A DNA stretch of 64,000 nucleotides from the NCBI RefSeq assembly GCF_002973535.1, contig NZ_PVEP01000011.1, forward strand, positions 1 through 64,000, read 5' to 3'. Source of the DNA: Albidovulum denitrificans (GTDB lineage: Bacteria > Pseudomonadota > Alphaproteobacteria > Rhodobacterales > Rhodobacteraceae). This document shows positions 52,200 through 58,341 of the stretch, in pieces. Every line of letters starts with the position of its first letter. Position 1 is the stretch's first letter. The position numbers and the translations under genes are program-made. The notes under the pieces were generated by a model. It saw only the letters and a program-made list of their open reading frames with translations. It ran no database searches and was not told the DNA's origin.

Positions 52200-53069
52200 A
52201 TGACCTATGATCTCGCCATCGGCGATCGCAGCTATTCAAGCTGGTCCCTGCGCGGCTGGCTTCTGTTCGAGAAGTTCGGGCTGCCGGTGAAGTGCCACAC
52301 CGGCATCCTTTACACCGACGATTTTCAGCGCCTGCTGGCCGAATTCCAGCCCGCGCGCCTTGTTCCCGCAATGCGCACGCCCGAAGGCGAGGTGATCGGC
52401 GACACGCTGGCCATCGCCGAAACGCTGGCCGAGCGTCACCCCGACGCCGGGATCTGGCCCGACGATCCGGCCGCCCGCGCCATGGCGCGCTATATGTGCG
52501 CCGAGATGCATTCGGGCTTTACCGCGCTGCGCAGCGATTGCGCGATGAACCTGCGGCTTAGCTATGTCGATTCCCAGCCGCGGGCCGAGGTTCTGGACGA
52601 TCTGGCGCGGATCGAGGCGATCTGGGCGCGGGCGCGGGACCGTTTCGGCGCCGGTGGACCCTGGCTTTTCGGGCGCTATACGGCGGCGGATGCGTTTTTC
52701 GCCCCGGTCGCCACCCGGATCGCGACCTACAACCTGCCGGTTTCGCCGGACGCGATGGCCTATGTGACCGCCCACCTCGCCGACCCGGCCTTCCGCCGCT
52801 GGCGCGCGATGGGGGCGGCGGAAAAGCTGGTCCAGCAAAGCTATGCGAAGCCCTATGCCGAACGCCCCTGGCCCGGCCTGCCCCCCTTGGCCGCAAGCCT
52901 TGCCGATGGCCCGTCGGAAAACGACGCCTGCCCCTATTCCGGCAAGCCGGTGACCGATTTCCTGTCGCTTGACGGCCGCATCTGGGGCTTTTGCAACGCC
53001 TTTTGCCGCGACAAGACCCTCGCCGACCCCGAGGCATGGCCTGCCTTCATGGCGATGACCGGACGTTAA
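52200..53069 (+). CDS. Glutathione S-transferase with cysteine-rich C-terminal tail
   Basis: A 289-residue GST. The N-terminal thioredoxin-fold half has LAIGDRSYSSWSLRGWLLFE (catalytic Ser in SYSSWSLR), then FQPARLVPAMRTPEGEVIGD and TLAIAETLAERHPDAGIWPD. The C-terminal helical half includes PWLFGRYTAADAFFAPVATR. The last ~45 residues are extra: DACPYSGKPVTDFLSLDGRI to GFCNAFCRDKTLADPEAWPA. Three Cys sit there (ACP, GFC, AFC), which looks like a small metal-binding or redox module. Typical GSTs are about 210-230 residues, so this tail is an addition. GAAAGG precedes the ATG. Confidence 0.88.
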   Translation: MTYDLAIGDRSYSSWSLRGWLLFEKFGLPVKCHTGILYTDDFQRLLAEFQPARLVPAMRTPEGEVIGDTLAIAETLAERHPDAGIWPDDPAARAMARYMCAEMHSGFTALRSDCAMNLRLSYVDSQPRAEVLDDLARIEAIWARARDRFGAGGPWLFGRYTAADAFFAPVATRIATYNLPVSPDAMAYVTAHLADPAFRRWRAMGAAEKLVQQSYAKPYAERPWPGLPPLAASLADGPSENDACPYSGKPVTDFLSLDGRIWGFCNAFCRDKTLADPEAWPAFMAMTGR

Positions 53070-53123
53070 CCTTTTCTCAACCAGACCTGCGCTAGCCGTT
53101 AACCAATCTTAAGGGGTCAACGG

Positions 53124-54638
53124 ATGGTCACGCGCACCTATACGGTCGCTTTCGAAGGGGTGGAGGCGCGGATTGTCGAGGTGCAATGCGCCGTTTCGGC
53201 CGGGATGCCCGCCTTTTCGGTCGTGGGCCTGCCTGACAAGGCCGTCAGCGAGGCGCGCGACCGGGTGCGCGCCGCGCTGACCGCGCTCTCGATCGCGCTG
53301 CCCTCGAAGCGGATCACCATCAACCTCTCGCCCGCCGACCTGCCCAAGGAAGGGTCGCATTTCGACCTGCCCATCGCGCTTGCGCTCCTCGCCGCCATCG
53401 ACATCGTCCCGCGTGAGGAGGTGGAGAACACCGTGGCACTGGGGGAGTTGTCGCTGGACGGGCGGCTGGTGCCGGTGATCGGCGCGCTGCCCGCCGCGAT
53501 GGCGGCGGCGGGAGACGGGCGGCGGCTCCTCTGCCCGCGCGCCTGCGGGCCAGAGGCCGCCTGGGTCGGCGCGGCCGAGGTGATCGGCGCCGCGACGCTG
53601 GATGAGGTGGTCGCCCATTTCACCGAACGCGCGCCCATCGCGCCCGCCAGGCCGGGGGAGGTGACGGCCCCCGCCCGGTCCCGCGACCTGCGCGACGTGA
53701 AGGGGCAGGAACGGGCCAAGCGGGCATTGGAGATTGCGGCCGCCGGGCGGCATCACCTGATGATGGTCGGCACGCCGGGGTCGGGCAAGTCGATGCTGGC
53801 GGCCCGCCTGCCCGGCATCCTGCCGCCGCTCTCGCCGACCGAGGCGCTGGAAACCTCGATGATCCACTCCCTCTCCGGCCTTCTCGACGAAGGCGGGATC
53901 AGCCGCACACGACCTTTCCGCGAACCGCACCACACCGCCTCCATGGCCGCCATCGTCGGCGGCGGGCGCGGCGCGAAACCGGGAGAGATCAGCCTGGCCC
54001 ATAACGGGGTCCTGTTCCTGGACGAATTTCCCGAATTTCCCCGCACCGTCCTTGAAACCCTGCGCCAACCGATCGAGACGGGCGAGGTCGTCGTCGCCCG
54101 CGCCAATGCCCATATCCGCTATCCCTGCCGCTTTCTTCTGGTCGCCGCCGCCAACCCCTGCAAATGCGGCTACCTGAGCGATCCGGCGCGCAGTTGCGCC
54201 CGCGTCCCCCAATGCGGTGAGGATTACCTTGGCCGTATCTCCGGCCCCTTGATGGACCGCATCGACCTCAGGGTCGAGGTGCCGCCGGTGGCCTATACCG
54301 ACCTCGACCTGCCGGATACCGGCGACAGTTCCGCCACCGTGGCCGACCGCGTCGCCCGCGCCCGCGATGCGCAGACGAACCGCTTCGCCGATCACCCCGG
54401 CATCCGCGTCAATGCCGATGCTGAGGGGCAGTTGCTTGAGGACATCGCCAGCCCCGACGCCGAGGGGCGCGATCTCTTGGTCAGGGTCGCGGAACGCTTC
54501 GGCCTGTCGGCGCGCGGCTATCACCGCGTGCTGCGCGTCGCCCGCACCATCGCCGATCTGGACGGTGAGGCGACGGTACGCAAGCCGCATGTGGCCGAGG
54601 CGGTCAGCTATCGCCTCAGCGTTCAGGCGGGGCGTTAG
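53124..54638 (+). CDS. comM: YifB/ComM-family Mg-chelatase-like AAA+ ATPase
   Basis: A 504-residue AAA+ protein; ComM is a helicase that promotes branch migration in natural transformation. The N-terminal Lon-like fold contains CAVSAGMPAFSVVGLPDKAV, ARDRVRAALTALSIALPSKR and PADLPKEGSHFDLPIALALL. The ATPase has Walker A MMVGTPGSGKSMLAARLPGI, Walker B AHNGVLFLDEFPEFPRTVLE, the zinc-like cluster NPCKCGYLSDPARSCARVPQ and a C-terminal helical lid. Length matches the family. Its stop overlaps the stop of the convergent EamA gene (TTAG). The 54 bases before it hold TTAACC-type AT tracts but no clear promoter. Confidence 0.94.
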   Translation: MVTRTYTVAFEGVEARIVEVQCAVSAGMPAFSVVGLPDKAVSEARDRVRAALTALSIALPSKRITINLSPADLPKEGSHFDLPIALALLAAIDIVPREEVENTVALGELSLDGRLVPVIGALPAAMAAAGDGRRLLCPRACGPEAAWVGAAEVIGAATLDEVVAHFTERAPIAPARPGEVTAPARSRDLRDVKGQERAKRALEIAAAGRHHLMMVGTPGSGKSMLAARLPGILPPLSPTEALETSMIHSLSGLLDEGGISRTRPFREPHHTASMAAIVGGGRGAKPGEISLAHNGVLFLDEFPEFPRTVLETLRQPIETGEVVVARANAHIRYPCRFLLVAAANPCKCGYLSDPARSCARVPQCGEDYLGRISGPLMDRIDLRVEVPPVAYTDLDLPDTGDSSATVADRVARARDAQTNRFADHPGIRVNADAEGQLLEDIASPDAEGRDLLVRVAERFGLSARGYHRVLRVARTIADLDGEATVRKPHVAEAVSYRLSVQAGR

Positions 54639-55477
54639 GCGGCCAGCCGGGTCAGGAGGACACCGGCAACGATCATCGCGGCCGACACGCCTTTCAGCGG
54701 CGTCATGCGTTCGCGAAAGACCAGCCAGCCGATCATCACCGCAAAGAAGATCGAGGTTTCGCGCAAGGCGGCGACCAGCGGGATCGGCGCCACTGTCATC
54801 GCCCAGACGACGACCGCATAGGCGCCGTAGGAAAAGACCGCCCCCAAACTTCCCAAGGCCCAGACCCGGCCCGATCGCGGCAGGGACGCCCGCCCCCGCA
54901 GCGCCAGCATCAGCGCGGCGAAGGCCACGCCTGCCACCACCATGACCCAGCCGAGATAGACGACCGCCTGCCCTTCAATCCGCGCGCCGATACCGTCGAC
55001 GACGGTGTAGCCCGCCGTCGCGAAGGCCGCGCCGAAGGCATAGGGCAGCATCCGGCGCGATTCGCCGGATCGCCAGACCCCGCCCGCCAGCAGGATGATC
55101 CCCGCCCCAAGGACGAGGATGCCGAGCGTTTCCATGGCGCTGACCGCCTCGCCCAGCCAGAGCGCGTTGGCCAGAAGCGTCAGCATCGGCGCCGTGCCAC
55201 GCGCCAGCGGATAGACCCGGCCAAGGTCGCCATGTTCATAGGCGAAGGCGAGGAAGGTCTGATAGCCGGTATGGATCAGGCCCGAGGCAAGGATCCACGG
55301 CCAGACCGCCGCCCCCGGCCAGTCATGGGTCAGCACGACGCCAAGCCCGATCACCCCCTGCCCGGCCGACAGCACCATCATCGCGGCGACGCGGCTGGTC
55401 CCGACGCGCAACAGGGCGTTCCAGGACGCATGAAGGAAGGCCGCGCCGAGAACGGCAAGAAGAACCGTGACTGTCAT
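54635..55477 (-). CDS. EamA-family (DMT) transporter, first
   Basis: A 280-residue ten-span drug/metabolite transporter. Two EamA halves are seen: LLAVLGAAFLHASWNALLRV to VYPLARGTAPMLTLLANALW and FGAAFATAGYTVVDGIGARI to AALRETSIFFAVMIGWLVFR. The second half ends RERMTPLKGVSAAMIVAGVL. These carry out export of metabolites; substrate unknown. The start is ATG at 55477. Convergent with comM, sharing four bases at the end. It precedes no obvious partner. Confidence 0.9.
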   Translation of the reverse strand: MTVTVLLAVLGAAFLHASWNALLRVGTSRVAAMMVLSAGQGVIGLGVVLTHDWPGAAVWPWILASGLIHTGYQTFLAFAYEHGDLGRVYPLARGTAPMLTLLANALWLGEAVSAMETLGILVLGAGIILLAGGVWRSGESRRMLPYAFGAAFATAGYTVVDGIGARIEGQAVVYLGWVMVVAGVAFAALMLALRGRASLPRSGRVWALGSLGAVFSYGAYAVVVWAMTVAPIPLVAALRETSIFFAVMIGWLVFRERMTPLKGVSAAMIVAGVLLTRLAA

Positions 55478-55547
55478 GGGGCCGTTTGCCTACCGCTTTG
55501 TCCCGAAGGCGTAGCCGTGGCGGCAGGGACTGGCAAGCCGCGCGGGT

Positions 55548-55997
55548 TCAGATCAGGAGCGAGGCCGCCCCTTCGTGGCGCAGAAGCGCGACCTTGGTTT
55601 CCACCCCGCCCGGCGCGGAAAAGCCGCCAAGGCCGCTGGCGCCAAGGATACGGTGGCAAGGCACGATGATCGGCACCGGGTTGGCGCCGCAGGCCTGCCC
55701 GATCGCCTGCGCGGGGGTGCCGAGCGCCCTGGACAGATCGCCATAGGTCCGCGTCTCTCCGAACGGGATCGCGACCATCGCGCGCATCACGTCGCCCTGA
55801 AGGCCGGGGCGATAGTCGATGGGCAGGTCGAAGGCCTTGCGGCCGCCATCGAAATACTCCGCCAGCTGCCGGGCGGCCTCGGCCAGCAATTCGCTGTCAT
55901 CCCCCGCATCGCCGCCCCAGCGCAGGGCTGCGATCCGGCCGTCGCTTTCGCCGATGGTCAGGGGGCCGAAGGGGCTTGGGCAGGTCAGTTCGCGCAT
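55548..55997 (-). CDS. ogt: Methylated-DNA--protein-cysteine S-methyltransferase
   Basis: A 149-residue suicide repair protein that takes the alkyl group from O6-methylguanine onto its own cysteine. Active site VPIIVPCHRILGASGLGGFS with Cys114 in PCHR, the helix-turn-helix ETRTYGDLSRALGTPAQAIG QACGANPVPI precedes it. The N-terminal half is short (MRELTCPSPFGPLTIGESDG), as in Ogt. It is one-domain, lacking the Ada regulator part. Lies between two EamA genes, all minus strand. Confidence 0.94.
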   Translation of the reverse strand: MRELTCPSPFGPLTIGESDGRIAALRWGGDAGDDSELLAEAARQLAEYFDGGRKAFDLPIDYRPGLQGDVMRAMVAIPFGETRTYGDLSRALGTPAQAIGQACGANPVPIIVPCHRILGASGLGGFSAPGGVETKVALLRHEGAASLLI

Positions 55998-56049
55998 GGG
56001 CCGATGCTGCGCCCGTCGCGCGCCGGGTACAACCCGTTTCCTGCGCGGA

Positions 56050-56928
56050 TCACACGCCGGGCAAGGCCGGGCGGCGCGCGCTGACGACGCCGTTCAGGAC
56101 CACGCCGATCAGGATGATGGTGCCACCGACGAAGGTGTTCACGCTGGCCGTTTCGCCAAGAAAGGCCCAGACCCAGACCGGGGCCAGCATCACCTCCAAC
56201 AGCGACAGAAGCGCCAGTTCGGCGGCAGGCACCACGCGGCTGCCCAGCGTGTAAAGCACCATCCCGCCTGATAGCGTCACCGCCCCCATCGCCATCGACC
56301 AGAGCCTGTCGGGAAGGCTGATCCGCAACGTCTCCGCCCCCTGCCAAGAGATCAGGGCCGCCAGCGCAATCGCGAAAAGGGCGCCGATCAGGACGACCGG
56401 CAGCGTATCGCCCAGCCGCCGCCAGCGCAGCGTGACGGTGAAGACGGAAAAGCCAAGCGCACTGATCAGCGCGCCGATATTGCCCATCATCGCGCCCCCG
56501 GCGAGGTTTTCGCGCACCATGATGAAGATGCCCGCCGCCGCGATGCCGATCGCGAACCAGGTGTCCTTGCGGACCCTCTCGCCCAGAAACATCCAGCCCA
56601 GAAGTGCCGTCAGCAGCGGTGAGGCCGCGAGCAGGAAGACCGCATTGGCAACGGTCGTGATCTGGATGGCAAAGATGATGCCGCCAAAGGCCCCGACAAG
56701 GCTAAGCCCGCCAAGAACGCCCGCGATCCCCACCGCGCGGATCGCGGCAAGCGGATGGCCGGAACTGCGCCAGACCAGAAAACCCATAAGCACCGGCAGC
56801 ATCCCGATGGAGCGCCAGAAAAGGATCGCCCATGGCCCGGCCGCGTCGATCTGGCGAAAGACCAGCCCTTGCAGGGACCACAGCACCCCCGCCATCGCCA
56901 CCATGAGAACGCCGACGCCGTAGCGCAT
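56050..56928 (-). CDS. EamA-family (DMT) transporter, second
   Basis: A 292-residue DMT transporter with ten hydrophobic segments and two EamA halves (VGVLMVAMAGVLWSLQGLVF; LISALGFSVFTVTLRWRRLG). SPLLTALLGWMFLGERVRKD and LLSLLEVMLAPVWVWAFLGE are the paired conserved ends with the GE(R/T) motif. Not closely alike to the other EamA protein. The frame runs back to a TTG at 56970, but the ATG at 56928 with AGGGCAGGCGG upstream is better placed. Substrate unknown. Confidence 0.9.
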   Translation of the reverse strand: MRYGVGVLMVAMAGVLWSLQGLVFRQIDAAGPWAILFWRSIGMLPVLMGFLVWRSSGHPLAAIRAVGIAGVLGGLSLVGAFGGIIFAIQITTVANAVFLLAASPLLTALLGWMFLGERVRKDTWFAIGIAAAGIFIMVRENLAGGAMMGNIGALISALGFSVFTVTLRWRRLGDTLPVVLIGALFAIALAALISWQGAETLRISLPDRLWSMAMGAVTLSGGMVLYTLGSRVVPAAELALLSLLEVMLAPVWVWAFLGETASVNTFVGGTIILIGVVLNGVVSARRPALPGV

Positions 56929-57009
56929 TCCAGCCGCCTGCCCTGATGCCGGGACGCGCCCGGTTTCCAACCGTCATGGCGGCATCGTTGGGCCAAGTTT
57001 CCCTGCCGG

Positions 57010-57903
57010 TCAAGCGGTTCCTTCGGCGTCAGTGTGACGGGCCGCGACGGCGGGGCGGAAGGCCGCGCGCAGCACCTCGGCCATGGCGCTGATCGCGGCA
57101 CCCGAACGGCGCGGGTTGGACAGCAGCGCGACCTCGGTCCCGTCAATGGCCGGAAAGCCGTCCCCGGCGCCAAGCACCCGGCAGCCCTCCGGCACGGTGG
57201 AGCGCGCGCGCGGCACGATGGCAAGGCCGGAGATCAGCGCCTTTTCAAGCGCCGCGGAATTGTCCGCTTCGAACGCCAGCCGCCAGGGCAGGCCCGCGCG
57301 GTCAAGCGACCAGGCGGCGTAGTCCCGGCTCCAGCTTGAGTTGATGTAAAGCCCGACCGGGATCGGGCGGCATTCATGCGTCCGGTGCGCCAGCGAGGTG
57401 ACCCAGACCGTCGGGTCGTGGCAGATCACCTCCCCCGCGCCGGTGCCTTCCCAGTCGAAGATCACCGCAAGGTCGATGCGGTCCTGCGCCAGCGCCTCGA
57501 CCTGACGGTCGGAAAAGTCGCAATAGACGCTGACATCGACCTCGGGATGGGCGGCGTTGAAGGCGGCCAGCACCGTGGGAACGACGCTTTCGACATATTC
57601 GTCGACGATGCCGACCCGGACGGTGCCGGACAGGCGCGGGCTGGTCAGATGCTCCCCCGCCTCGCGCAGCAGGGCGTGGATGCGTTCGGCATAGGGCAAA
57701 AGCTCCCGCCCCATCTGGGTCAGCGCGACGCCGCGCGGAAGGCGTTCGAAGACCGCGCCGCCCAGCACCTCCTCCAGCCGCCGGATCTGCATGCTGACCG
57801 CCGATTGCGTGCGCCCCACCACCTCCGCCGCGCGGGTCACGCTGCCGGTTTTCGCGACGGCAAGGAAGTGGCGCAGAAGATCGCTGTCGAGCGGCGGCGG
57901 CAT
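57010..57903 (-). CDS. LysR-family transcriptional regulator
   Basis: A 297-residue LTTR. The N-terminal wHTH reads LDSDLLRHFLAVAKTGSVTR AAEVVGRTQSAVSMQIRRLE, with EVLGGAVFERLPRGVALTQM following (residues 5-65). The effector domain begins SGTVRVGIVDEYVESVVPTV and ends YINSSWSRDYAAWSLDRAGL to GLAIVPRARSTVPEGCRVLG. It is divergent from the DUF1127 gene; the 93-base gap contains three copies of a T-G-A-(A)-T-T-T-C-T motif (57915-57957), likely its own binding sites. The effector is unknown. Autoregulation and control of the divergent gene are the usual pattern. Confidence 0.93.
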   Translation of the reverse strand: MPPPLDSDLLRHFLAVAKTGSVTRAAEVVGRTQSAVSMQIRRLEEVLGGAVFERLPRGVALTQMGRELLPYAERIHALLREAGEHLTSPRLSGTVRVGIVDEYVESVVPTVLAAFNAAHPEVDVSVYCDFSDRQVEALAQDRIDLAVIFDWEGTGAGEVICHDPTVWVTSLAHRTHECRPIPVGLYINSSWSRDYAAWSLDRAGLPWRLAFEADNSAALEKALISGLAIVPRARSTVPEGCRVLGAGDGFPAIDGTEVALLSNPRRSGAAISAMAEVLRAAFRPAVAARHTDAEGTA

Positions 57904-57914
57904 GGCAAACCATC

Positions 57915-57957
57915 AGAAATTCAGATGGCACCCATGATTTCTATTCGTTTGATTTCT
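57915..57957. promoter_or_regulatory. Three copies of TGATTTCT in the LysR/DUF1127 gap
   Basis: TGATTTCT at 57935-57942 and 57950-57957, 15 bases apart, plus an inverted variant AGAAATTCA (reverse complement TGAATTTCT) at 57915-57923. Together they form an AT-rich dyad typical of a LysR-type operator next to a divergent promoter. Seen directly; the binding protein is inferred. Confidence 0.55.
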
Positions 57958-57996
57958 GTCAAGCCAGGGCGCATCTGGCGGGGCAGGAGGTGTGAG

Positions 57997-58341
57997 ATGA
58001 CCCTGATCGCCGGAAAGACCGCTATCGCCCGTATCGTCGCAAGATGGCAGGCGCGCCGCACCCTCGGCGCGCTGCTGTCGCGGATGGACGACCACCTGCT
58101 TGACGACATCGGGCTGACGCGCGACGAGGTTCGCCGCGCGCTCTCGCTGCCCGAGGCCCCCTACCCCAGCGCCGCGTCGCAGCGGGCGCAGGTGCCGGGA
58201 TGCGCGTGGGTGCCGACGTCGGGCAGGATCTTCCAGCAGCGGTCGCATTTCGCGCCCTCGGCCTTTTCGAACACCACGCCGACGCCCGGCACCTCGGCCA
58301 GGCGGAACGCCTCTTGCGGGGCGGGGTCGTTGGTGATCTGA
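57997..58341 (+). CDS. DUF1127-family peptide with unusual C-terminal extension
   Basis: A small DUF1127 protein: MTLIAGKTAIARIVARWQAR then RTLGALLSRMDDHLLDDIGL and TRDEVRRALSLPEAP. The core (about residues 10-55) with the W-x(2)-RR ... L-x-DIGLTRDEV motif is typical; such proteins are usually 45-75 residues and act as RNA-chaperone or regulatory-like factors. Here no stop follows the core. The frame continues 60 codons into the 3' end of ileS on the other strand, giving 114 residues and a 181-base overlap. A very strong SD (AGGAGG, 7 bases before the ATG) supports translation. The LysR gene is divergent, with shared operator-like repeats. Confidence 0.8.
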   Translation: MTLIAGKTAIARIVARWQARRTLGALLSRMDDHLLDDIGLTRDEVRRALSLPEAPYPSAASQRAQVPGCAWVPTSGRIFQQRSHFAPSAFSNTTPTPGTSARRNASCGAGSLVI

